Assembly: GCA_963725895.1 (NCBI GenBank)
Contig: CAVSAJ010000001.1
Span: 2,232,001-2,296,000, forward strand
Source: Bog-473 sp963725895
GTDB taxonomy: Bacteria > Actinomycetota > Acidimicrobiia > Acidimicrobiales > RAAP-2
Direction of reading: 5' to 3'
DNA: 64,000 nucleotides
Part shown: piece after piece, positions 36,184-44,553 of the stretch
Position numbering within the stretch: the stretch's first letter is position 1
How the letters are laid out: each line of letters starts with the position of its first letter
The notes under the pieces: generated by a model
Seen by the model: only the letters and a program-made list of their open reading frames with translations
Told to the model about the DNA's origin: nothing
Database searches by the model: none
Made by a program: the position numbers and the translations under genes

Positions 36184-37902
36184 CTACTTCGGCAAGAACA
36201 GCAGCGTGGCGTGATTGGCGAAGTCGATCAGCGGCTGGGGCCACACGCCGAAGAGCAGGGTCACACCCGTGCACAACCCGATTGCCAAGCCGCCCAGCAC
36301 CGGGACGGGCACCCGCTCGGGCAGCGCCTCGTCTGTGGCCGACTCCTCGTCGGCCAGGAGGATCTGGTCGTTGAGGGTCGTCACCGCGCTGGCCGCCGCA
36401 CCCGGGGTGGCCCACACCGGTGAGGCCGGGCCGGTGGGGGCCGGCTGGATGGTGGCGCCGCCCACCGTCGGGTCGTCGACACCCAGTTCGGCCGAACCGC
36501 CCGTCCCGCCCTCGGGCTCGCCCAGTCCTCCGCCGGCGTACATCAGCACGGCCAGACGAAGGTAGAAATATGCCGCCACGGCGGCAGTGACCATGGCGAT
36601 CACGCCGAGCGGCACCTCGCCGGCCTCCACTGCGGCAAAGACCACTTCCACCTTCGCCCACAACCCCGTCGTGAACGGTGCGCCCGCCTGCGCAAGCAGC
36701 AGCACCGCCAACGTGAGGGCCAGCACCGGCTGGCGGCCGGCCAAGCCTCGGTAGCGCGACAAGTCGTGGTCGGTGTCGCCATGACGGCCGAGCACCGTGA
36801 CGACGGCGAAGCTGCCGATCACCATGAACAGGTACACAAACAGGTAGTAGAGCGACGCGGACACCCCGCGGGCGGTTCCAGCGGCCACGCCGAGCAGGAT
36901 GAAGCCAGCGTGGTTGATGGACGAGTAGGCCAGCATTCGCTTCACGTCGCGCTGGCGCAGAGCCACGAAAGCACCGAGGACGAGCGAGAGCACGGCGAGG
37001 CCGTAGACGATGGGCCGCCAGTCGGTCTCCACGACGCCGAAGGACGAGACGAGCACGCGGAGCATGGCGGCGAACGCTCCCGCCTTGGCCACCGCCGCCA
37101 TGAACCCGGTCACCGGCGAGGGCGCCCCCTGGTAGACGTCGGGCGTCCACATGTGGAAGGGCACTGCAGCCACCTTGAAGGCGAATCCGACGATCATGAG
37201 TCCCAGGCCGGCCAGCAGAAGTCCGTTGGTCAGCACGACGTTCTTGGAGAGGAAGTCGGCGATCTGGGTCAGATTCGTCGAGCCCGTGGCTCCATAGGTG
37301 AGCGCCACGCCGTAGATGAAGATGGCCGACGAGAAGCCGCCGAGGATGAAGTACTTGAGGGCGGCCTCGCCCGAAGAGGCCCGGCGATAGTTGAACGCGG
37401 TGAGGACGTAGAGCGCGAGGGAGAGGATCTCGAGGCCCAAGAAGACGATGATCAGGTCGTTGGCCAACCCCATCAACATGGCGCCCGAGGCCGAGACCAT
37501 CGCCAGGACGTGGAACTCGGCTCCTTGCACGCCCTCGCGGCGCAGGTAACCGTCGGCAACCAGCGCGGTGAGCAGCATGGCGATCGCGACCAGCATCGTC
37601 ACGAGGACGCTGAAGCCGTCCATCACGACGGCCTGCTTGATGTAGGTGTGGGCACCGTGCTCTTGCACGTCGGACCACTGCCAGAGCGCGATGCCGAGCG
37701 CGCTGCCTGAGATCACGACGGTGGCGATGGTGCTCACCGTCACGCGCAGGGGCCGGCGCACCAGCGAGGCCAGGCCGAGGAGCACCACCGCGCCGCCGAT
37801 CATGATGATCGGCGGCAGGATCGCGAGCCAGCGGATGGACGGGACCGCGATGGAGCCCGAGCTCGAGGCGGCGTGGGCGGTCGCGGCCAGGGTGGCGATC
37901 AC
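36184..37902 (-). CDS. nuoN: NADH-quinone oxidoreductase subunit N
   Basis: Proton-pumping antiporter-like membrane subunit of complex I, 572 residues, fourteen helices. Conserved points are the helix-5 Glu in FLGLEILSLALYVLTAFN, the Lys in AFKVAAVPFHMWTPDVYQGAP, and VKRMLAYSSINHAGFILLG. An extra hydrophilic loop of about 60 residues (LGEPEGGTGGSAELGVDD to ILLADEE) lies between the last helices, with no counterpart in short NuoN proteins. GTG at 37902 overlaps the nuoM stop (GTGA). It is the last gene of the nuo operon. Confidence 0.95.
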   Translation of the reverse strand: MIATLAATAHAASSSGSIAVPSIRWLAILPPIIMIGGAVVLLGLASLVRRPLRVTVSTIATVVISGSALGIALWQWSDVQEHGAHTYIKQAVVMDGFSVLVTMLVAIAMLLTALVADGYLRREGVQGAEFHVLAMVSASGAMLMGLANDLIIVFLGLEILSLALYVLTAFNYRRASSGEAALKYFILGGFSSAIFIYGVALTYGATGSTNLTQIADFLSKNVVLTNGLLLAGLGLMIVGFAFKVAAVPFHMWTPDVYQGAPSPVTGFMAAVAKAGAFAAMLRVLVSSFGVVETDWRPIVYGLAVLSLVLGAFVALRQRDVKRMLAYSSINHAGFILLGVAAGTARGVSASLYYLFVYLFMVIGSFAVVTVLGRHGDTDHDLSRYRGLAGRQPVLALTLAVLLLAQAGAPFTTGLWAKVEVVFAAVEAGEVPLGVIAMVTAAVAAYFYLRLAVLMYAGGGLGEPEGGTGGSAELGVDDPTVGGATIQPAPTGPASPVWATPGAAASAVTTLNDQILLADEESATDEALPERVPVPVLGGLAIGLCTGVTLLFGVWPQPLIDFANHATLLFLPK

Positions 37903-39458
37903 CGGTCCACCCCCGCGACGCCCTTGACCGCCACTGACGGCTGGGTTTGGTGGGTGCTGGTCTCCACGTGCGCAATGAGCTGGTCGACCGAGGGGTTGAT
38001 GCGGTCGAGCACGGGCTTGGGGTACACGCCGAGGAACACGATGAGGATGACCAGCGGGGCCATCACCGCCTTCTCCAACAGGCCCAGGTCACGGGTCTTC
38101 TCGTCGGCCTCGCGCGGTGTGCCGTGGAAGACCTGTTGGTAGGCCCACAACAGGTAGATGGCGGCCACGATGACCCCGAGCACGGCGACGACGGCCCACC
38201 AGCGGTGTGTGATGAAGGTGCCCGACAGGACCAGGAACTCGCTCACGAAGCCATTGAGGCCGGGCACCCCGATGGAGGCGAGCATCACCACGGTGAACAC
38301 GCCCGCCAAGATGGGCGCCGCCTTTTGGAGGCCGCGCAGCTCGCCAGTCTGCCACGTGCCGCGGCGCTGGTAGATGAAGCCGATGAGGATGAACAGCGCC
38401 GCCACGATGAGCCCGTGGTTGAGCATCAGGAGCACGCCGCCAGCCAGGCCCTGCGAGCTGATGGCGATTGTTCCGAGCGCGATGAAGCCGATCTGGGCGA
38501 GCGAGGAGTAAGCCACAAGGCGCTTCATGTCGTGCTGTGCGCAAGCCACAATGGCGCCGTAGATGATCCCGATCACCGCGAGGGTCAGCAGCAGTGGCGC
38601 AAGTGTCCGCGTGGCCTGGGGGAAGAGGTTGAGGTCGAAGCGGATAATGCCGTAGGTGCCGATCTTGGCCAGGACGCCGGCCAAGAGGACCGAACCCTCT
38701 TCGGGCGCCTCGGTGTAGGCGTCGGGCGACCAGGTGTGCAGCGGGAACAAGGGTGCCTTCACCGCGAAGGCGGCGGTGAAGGCCAAGAAGAGCAGGATCT
38801 CGGTCGACGACGACAGGTGGGTCTGCATGAGCGGGCCGAGCGAGAAGGTCAGGTAGTGGTACTGGGACTCGTGGATGAAGGCAAGCGCCAAGATGCCCAC
38901 CAGCAAGAAGGCCGACCCGAGGAAGGTGAACAAGAAGAACTTGATTGCGGCGTAGGCGCGCCGCTGATGGCCCCATCCGGCGATGATGAAGTAGGCCGGG
39001 ACGAGCGTGAGCTCGAACATGAAGAAGAACACGAGCAGGTCGAGAGACAAGAAGCTGCCCATCACTGACGCCTCGAGCAGGAGCAGCCAGGCGAAGTAGA
39101 CGCGGCTGTTCTCGCGGTTGCGCCCGAGCACGATGGCGATCGGAAAGAGCACCGCCGACATCAGGACCAAGAAAATGGAGATGCCGTCGACGCCGAGGTA
39201 CCAATGTACCCCGAGCGTGCTCCCGGTGTAGTCGTGGTCCGAGACCAGTTGGTATCCGCCGTCGGCAACCTTCATGGCCACGAGAACCGCGATCGCAAAT
39301 CCCAACGTGACCAACGACGCGATCAGGGCGAACGCGTAGGAGATCTCTCGGTGGACCCGCCGGTCGAGGCCGCGGTCGAGGCCGAAGAGCCCGAGGACCG
39401 CCGCGCCGATGGCCGGCAACAAGATGAGCAGGGTCAAGAAGGGGACCGTGTGCCTCAT
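37899..39458 (-). CDS. nuoM: NADH-quinone oxidoreductase subunit M
   Basis: Second antiporter-like subunit of complex I, 519 residues. Key residues lie in FFFMFELTLVPAYFIIAGWG (helix-5 Glu), FAVKAPLFPLHTWSPDAYTEAP (Lys and His) and MKRLVAYSSLAQIGFIALG. ATG at 39458 (MRHTVPFLTL) overlaps the corrected nuoL stop by four bases (ATGA). As written, the sequence reads straight from nuoL into nuoM without a stop, but this is due to one extra base inside nuoL near 39515. Confidence 0.95.
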   Translation of the reverse strand: MRHTVPFLTLLILLPAIGAAVLGLFGLDRGLDRRVHREISYAFALIASLVTLGFAIAVLVAMKVADGGYQLVSDHDYTGSTLGVHWYLGVDGISIFLVLMSAVLFPIAIVLGRNRENSRVYFAWLLLLEASVMGSFLSLDLLVFFFMFELTLVPAYFIIAGWGHQRRAYAAIKFFLFTFLGSAFLLVGILALAFIHESQYHYLTFSLGPLMQTHLSSSTEILLFLAFTAAFAVKAPLFPLHTWSPDAYTEAPEEGSVLLAGVLAKIGTYGIIRFDLNLFPQATRTLAPLLLTLAVIGIIYGAIVACAQHDMKRLVAYSSLAQIGFIALGTIAISSQGLAGGVLLMLNHGLIVAALFILIGFIYQRRGTWQTGELRGLQKAAPILAGVFTVVMLASIGVPGLNGFVSEFLVLSGTFITHRWWAVVAVLGVIVAAIYLLWAYQQVFHGTPREADEKTRDLGLLEKAVMAPLVILIVFLGVYPKPVLDRINPSVDQLIAHVETSTHQTQPSVAVKGVAGVDR

Positions 39459-41372
39459 CCCCACCACGTCCTCGACAGCATGAAGGCGACGATGAGTGCC
39501 AGCCCGAGCGCGATACCCGAGCGCGTAATTGCGGGCATAGCCTGTTTGGAGCTTGCGGGCCGCCTGCCCGGTCATCTTGGCCAGGTGCGCGGATCCGTTG
39601 ACGGCGCCGTCGATGACGCGCGTATCGACCACCCAGGCGCAGAAGGTGGCCAGGCGCTGGCTGGGGCGGCCGATGATCGCGTCGTAGAAGTCATCCCAGT
39701 ACCAGACGCGCTGAAGGAAGGCCGGTTCGAGTGCGGGCTTGTTGACCTCACTACCCCGCCAGAGCATGTAGGCGACAATCACGCCGGTGAAGGCCGCCGC
39801 GATGTCGATTATCGCCAGGTACCACTCCGGGCCGGATCCCAAATGGTCGTTGTACAGCGTCCCTGCGAAGACCGGGGCGAGGAATTCCTGCATTCCCCTG
39901 GTGTGCACCCACGGCAGGTCGAGCGCACCCGCGAAGAAGGCGAAGAAGGCAAGGACGACGAGCGGGAGGCGCATGACCCAGGGGGACTCGTGCGGCTCGT
40001 GCAGCGCCGGCTCCCCGTGGAGCCCGGGCTTGTCGAAGCGCGCCTCGCCGCCGAAGGTCAGGATCTCCAGCCGGCTCATGTAGTAGGCAGTGAGCACCGC
40101 GGTGATCACGCCGATGACCCAGAGTGGCTTGTAATGGGCCCAGGTGTTGTCGAGCACGTCGCCCTTCGCCCAGAAACCCGAGAGCGGCGGTATCCCGGCG
40201 ATGGCCAGGAAGCCAATGGTGAAGGTGACGGTGGTCCACTTCATATAGCGGCGGATCGCGCCCATGCGTTTGAGGTCCTGCTCGTCGTCGAGGCCGTGAA
40301 TCACCGAACCGGCACCGAGGAACAGCAGGCCCTTGAAGAAGGCGTGCGCCACCATGAGGAAGATGGCGGCGATGTAGGCGCCTGAGCCGACGGCGAGGAT
40401 CATGTAGCCGATCTGGGACACCGTCGAGAAGGCGAGCACCTTCTTTATGTCCTGTTGCGCGCAGGCGATCGTGGCCGCCACGAACGCCGTGACGGCGCCG
40501 ATGGTGGCGATCACCTCGGTGCCCGACGAGCTGAGGTGCAGCAATGGATTCATGCGGCACAGCAGGTAGACCCCGGCCGTGACCATGGTGGCCGCATGGA
40601 TGAGCGCCGACACGGGGGTCGGGCCCTCCATGGCGTCGGGCAGCCAGTTGAACAGCGGGATCTGCGCCGACTTCCCGGCGGCGGCGAGGAAGAGCAGCAG
40701 CACAGCTGCCGTGGCCGCACCGGGGCCGAGATGTGAGAGCTGCCCGAAGATCCCGCCTCCGGGGCCGCTCTCGTATTGGACCGTCCCCGTCTTCTCGAAG
40801 AGCAAGAAGATGGCGAGAAGGAACCCGGCGTCACCGATTCGGTTGTAGATGAACGCCTTCTTGCCCGCCGACGCGGCGGATTCGCGCTGGAACCAGAACG
40901 CCACCAGCCAGTAGGAGCAGACGCCGACGCCCTCCCAGCCCACGAACGTGAGCACCAGGTTGTTCGCCAGCACGAGCAGCAACATGGAGAAGACGAACAG
41001 GTTCAGATAGATGAAGAACTTCGTGTAGTCCCGGTCGTCCTTCATGTAGCCGATGGAGTAGAGGTGGATGAAGGCGCTGACGAAGGTGATGAACATGCAC
41101 ATCGTGATCGACAGCGGGTCAACCAGGGTGCCGACAGGAACGCTCAGCCCGCCGGCGCTGAACCACGTGAAGTAGTTGTGCACGACGAGTTGGTGGTTGT
41201 CGGGCAAGCCGAGCAGGCCGGCCAGGACGACGCACGCCACCACGAAGGAACCGCCGACCGCGACCGTACCCACGACCCCCGCCAGCGGATCGCCGATGCG
41301 CCGGCCGAAGGCGACGAGCACGAGAAAGCCCGCGAGCGGTAGCAGCAGCATGAGGTACGCGACGTGGACCAC
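39455..41372 (-). CDS. nuoL: NADH-quinone oxidoreductase subunit L, frameshifted in the last helix
   Basis: The largest antiporter-like subunit of complex I with the lateral amphipathic helix. Motifs: LVLTFVGWEGVGVCSYWLVAFW (Glu), GKSAQIPLFNWLPDAMEGPTP (Lys), IKKVLAFSTVSQIGYMILA. The expected C-terminus YARNYALG-IALGLALIVAFMLS and WWG stop appears after removal of one base near 39515, giving a TGA at 39455-39457 that overlaps the nuoM ATG. Start is GTG at 41372, three bases after the nuoK stop. Length after repair is about 638 residues, normal. Confidence 0.94.
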
Positions 41373-41375
41373 GGG

Positions 41376-41681
41376 TCAGCCCTTCAGCGAGTCCAGGTCG
41401 TCCGCCACCGTGGTGGCGCGCCGGCGGTAATTGGTCACGACGATGCCCAGACCGACCACGACCTCCGCCGCCGCGACCACGAGCACGAAGAACACGACAG
41501 CCTGGCCGCCGATATCACCCAGCATGCGGGCGAAGGTGACAAAGGTCAGGTTCGCCGCGTTGAGCATCAGCTCGATGCACATGAACATGATCAACACGTT
41601 GCGGCGCACCAGCAGGCCGATGGCGCCGATGGAAAAGACGATCGCGGCCAAGCCGATGTACCAGGCTCCCGAGAGGCTCAT
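41376..41681 (-). CDS. nuoK: NADH-quinone oxidoreductase subunit K
   Basis: A 101-residue three-helix membrane subunit in the proton channel region. The two conserved glutamates are in MFMCIELMLNAANLTFV and VVAAAEVVVGLGIVV. ATG at 41681 overlaps the nuoJ stop (ATGA). Full length and intact. Confidence 0.96.
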   Translation of the reverse strand: MSLSGAWYIGLAAIVFSIGAIGLLVRRNVLIMFMCIELMLNAANLTFVTFARMLGDIGGQAVVFFVLVVAAAEVVVGLGIVVTNYRRRATTVADDLDSLKG

Positions 41682-42304
41682 GCGGGCAACTCGCTCTCGG
41701 ACTCGTCTTCCTGCTCTGCCTGGACCGTAGGCGGACGGCGGGCCAGGACGACCGCGCCCACGACGGCGATCACCAGAAGGGCCGCGGTGGCCTCGAAGGC
41801 GAACAGATAGGTGGTGAAGAGCTGCTTGCCGAGCTGCGCGGGCTCGCCTGCCGGCGAGTTCGGGCCGGCGACGTGCCCCTGGATCGGCCCCACGACCTGG
41901 CGCGCTCCGGTGACCCAGTGTGCGGTGGCGGCCATGGCAAGGACGCCCGCCAGCGTGATCGCCGAGACGATGAAGGCCAGCGGCCGCTGGCCGACCAACG
42001 GCTCGACCTTGATGTCCTCCGCGCGGTCCACCCCGAGGAACATGATGACGAAGAGGAAGAGGACGACGATGGCGCCGGCGTAGACGATGATCTGGACGGC
42101 CGCCAGAAAATCGGCCTGCTGCTCAATGAAGAGGACCGCCACCCCGAAGAGCGTCATGACGAGACTGAGGGCGGCGTGCACCGGGTTGCGCGAGGTCACG
42201 ACCCCGACGGAGCCGACGAGGATGACCGCCGCGGCGGCCGCGAAGACCAGGACGTCGGGCCAGGTCGGGCGCGTCGAAGCCATCAAGAGGGCGGCGTGGG
42301 ACAT
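41678..42304 (-). CDS. nuoJ: NADH-quinone oxidoreductase subunit J
   Basis: A 208-residue membrane subunit with five helices. The region that contains the pi-bulge helix of complex I reads FLAAVQIIVYAGAIVVLFLFVIM, a strongly conserved segment. The C-terminal tail is acidic (EQEDESESELP). The ATG at 42304 follows the nuoI stop with a 3-base gap. Confidence 0.96.
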   Translation of the reverse strand: MSHAALLMASTRPTWPDVLVFAAAAAVILVGSVGVVTSRNPVHAALSLVMTLFGVAVLFIEQQADFLAAVQIIVYAGAIVVLFLFVIMFLGVDRAEDIKVEPLVGQRPLAFIVSAITLAGVLAMAATAHWVTGARQVVGPIQGHVAGPNSPAGEPAQLGKQLFTTYLFAFEATAALLVIAVVGAVVLARRPPTVQAEQEDESESELPA

Positions 42305-42307
42305 GGG

Positions 42308-43213
42308 TCAGGCGGGCTTCTCGGGGTCGACGTCGTGCGCCTTCGCCTCGGCCACCGCTGCGTCGGCCTCGGCCTTGCCTGCCTTCGCCTCCGCCTTGGC
42401 TGCCTTGCGCCCCGCCCGCAGCTCTTTCATGTGCTCCCGCGTGTACTCGAGCTTCTTGCGGTTGCGCTCCGCCCCCCTCTTGGCCCGCCAGATTCGCCCC
42501 TGCATGCCGCGGTGGGCGAGCGGGATGTCCTCGTCGAGTAGATGCGCCTCGAGCACCTCGCGCAGCGGCTTCGTGCCGGTGGCCTCGTCGTCGCGCCGAC
42601 CCGATTGACCGCCCTCGGGCTGCCGCACGCCGTAGCCGAGCTCGCCCGCCCACTGGACCTCGCCCTCGTAGGCGGCGCTGCCCGACGGCGACGTGGCACG
42701 CATCCAGCCCGAGGTCATGAGGTCGTCGCCCTCGCGCCAGTCCTCCCACGGGAGCTTCTTGGGAGTGCCGTCGTCGTTTACCACCAGCTCTTCCTTGGTG
42801 TAAATGGCGTCCGAACGGTTCGTGAATGAGAACTCGAACAGCTTCGACTCGGTGATGGCTTCGGTGGGACACGCCTCAACGCACATGTCGCAGTGGATAC
42901 AACGCAGGTAGTTGATCTCGTAGACGTAGCCGTAGCGCTCGCCGGGCGAGACCGGGTGGTCGGGCGGATTGTCCAGCCCGCGCACGTAAATGCAGTCAGC
43001 CGGGCACACACCCGCACACAGCTCGCAGCCGATGCACTTCTCCATGCCGTCCTCGTAGCGGTTGAGAACGTGGCGCCCGTGCTGGCGCGGCTGCTTCGGC
43101 TTCTTCTCCTCGGGGTACATCGTGGTGACACGGGGCCGGGTCAAGTGCTGGAAGGTGAGCTTGAACCCACCGAGGAAGGAGAGCTGGTCCTTGAGCTCGT
43201 CGCCCACGCCCAT
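42308..43213 (-). CDS. nuoI: NADH-quinone oxidoreductase subunit I
   Basis: Peripheral-arm subunit carrying clusters N6a and N6b. The two 4Fe-4S motifs are CIGCELCAGVCPADC and CIHCDMCVEACPTEA. At 301 residues it is longer than usual because of a charged Ala/Lys/Glu-rich C-terminal extension of about 100 residues (ERNRKKLEYTREHMKELRAG onwards), a feature seen in some actinobacterial NuoI proteins. ATG at 43213 overlaps the nuoH stop by one base. Confidence 0.95.
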   Translation of the reverse strand: MGVGDELKDQLSFLGGFKLTFQHLTRPRVTTMYPEEKKPKQPRQHGRHVLNRYEDGMEKCIGCELCAGVCPADCIYVRGLDNPPDHPVSPGERYGYVYEINYLRCIHCDMCVEACPTEAITESKLFEFSFTNRSDAIYTKEELVVNDDGTPKKLPWEDWREGDDLMTSGWMRATSPSGSAAYEGEVQWAGELGYGVRQPEGGQSGRRDDEATGTKPLREVLEAHLLDEDIPLAHRGMQGRIWRAKRGAERNRKKLEYTREHMKELRAGRKAAKAEAKAGKAEADAAVAEAKAHDVDPEKPA

Positions 43214-44553
43214 CAGAGATCACCTCCCGTGGTGCTCGGTCCCGGATTCGAGGGGACCGGCGCGAGGGTGGGCCCCCGCGGCGGTCGGCTGACTCTCCGC
43301 CCGATGGCCGGAATGATGACGTCCTCCTCGCTGCGACCCGCTCCGAGGTGGCTGGCCCGCAGCAGGACGACGGTGGCCAAGAGCACCACCGGCACCAGGA
43401 TCAGCCCCGCCCAACCCCAGGCGATGATCGCGGCGATCAGCAGGAGCCAGCCGAGGGTCATCGGGATGAGCCGTTTCCACCCGAGGTCCATGAGCTGGTC
43501 GTACCGCAGGCGCGGCAGGGCGGCGCGGAACCACACGTAGACGAAGCAGAACGCCACGGTCTTGAGGAGGAAGTAGATGATCGGCATGTAGATGGTGGCG
43601 CCAGGGATGTGGAAGATGTAGCCGTTGGGCCCGCCAAAGAAGAGCGTGACCACGATGGCCGACATCGTGATGGTGTTCATGAACTCGGCGAGGAAGAAGA
43701 GGCCGAAGCGGATGGAGGAGTACTCGGTGTGGAAACCGCCCACGAGCTCGGTGTCGGCCTCGGTCAGGTCGAACGGCGGGCGGGTGAGCTCGGCCGTGAT
43801 GGCGATCATGAAGAAGATGAAGGGCAGGAAGCCCAGGCGGATCAGGTTCCAGTTCCAGAACCCATTGGACTGGGACGCCACGATGGCGCGCGTCGACAGC
43901 GAACCGGTCACGAGCACGACCATGACCGTCGTCATACCGAGCGCAGCCTCGTAGGAGATCACCTGCGCCGAGGCGCGCACCGATCCGAGCAGCGGGTACT
44001 TCGAGCCCGACGACCAACCGGCGAGCATCACGCCGTAGACCGCGATCCCGGACATCGCGAGGACGAGCAGGATGCCCATGGGCGGGTCGGCCACCTGGAG
44101 CTCGAAGGTGTGGCTCCCGATGGTGATCACCCCGCCGACCGGGACGACGGTGAAGACCAGCACGGCCGGGATGACCGAGAGGTACGGCGCCAGCTTGAAG
44201 ACGAACGCGTCGGCGCGGTCGGGCAGCAGATCCTCCTTGAAGACGAGCTTGGTGCCGTCGGCCAGCGTCTGCAACAAGCCCCACGGGCCGGCGCGGTTGG
44301 GCCCGACCCGACTCTGCATGTCCGAGATCACCTTGCGCTCGAACCAGATCATCAGCGCAGTGGCCACCAGCAAAGCGACGAACGCGGCCAGGCACTTGAT
44401 GATGACGATCAGCCACACCTCCCAGTTGAGGCCGATGTCGAACAGCGGGTCGCCGTTGCCGCTGTTGGCGCTGTGCGTGAGCACGGTCGGCCCGAGATTG
44501 GCAGCCACCTTCGAGGTGGTCGTGGTCGTGCTGGCGAGCAGGGCGGCGATCAC
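43213..44553 (-). CDS. nuoH: NADH-quinone oxidoreductase subunit H
   Basis: Membrane subunit at the junction with the peripheral arm, forming part of the quinone chamber, 446 residues with eight helices. Conserved loops: VISDMQSRVGPNRAGPWGLLQ, ADGTKLVFKEDLLP, FDLTEADTELVGGFHTEYSS and RAALPRLRYDQLMDLGWK. The C-terminus extends by about 50 hydrophilic residues. GTG at 44553 overlaps the nuoG stop (GTGA). Confidence 0.96.
   Translation of the reverse strand: MIAALLASTTTTTSKVAANLGPTVLTHSANSGNGDPLFDIGLNWEVWLIVIIKCLAAFVALLVATALMIWFERKVISDMQSRVGPNRAGPWGLLQTLADGTKLVFKEDLLPDRADAFVFKLAPYLSVIPAVLVFTVVPVGGVITIGSHTFELQVADPPMGILLVLAMSGIAVYGVMLAGWSSGSKYPLLGSVRASAQVISYEAALGMTTVMVVLVTGSLSTRAIVASQSNGFWNWNLIRLGFLPFIFFMIAITAELTRPPFDLTEADTELVGGFHTEYSSIRFGLFFLAEFMNTITMSAIVVTLFFGGPNGYIFHIPGATIYMPIIYFLLKTVAFCFVYVWFRAALPRLRYDQLMDLGWKRLIPMTLGWLLLIAAIIAWGWAGLILVPVVLLATVVLLRASHLGAGRSEEDVIIPAIGRRVSRPPRGPTLAPVPSNPGPSTTGGDL

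Noticed and set aside
37899..41372. Apparent NuoL-NuoM fusion protein of 1157 residues
   Set aside because: Removing one base near 39515 restores the standard NuoL C-terminus and a TGA overlapping the nuoM ATG, so the fusion is a sequence artefact.
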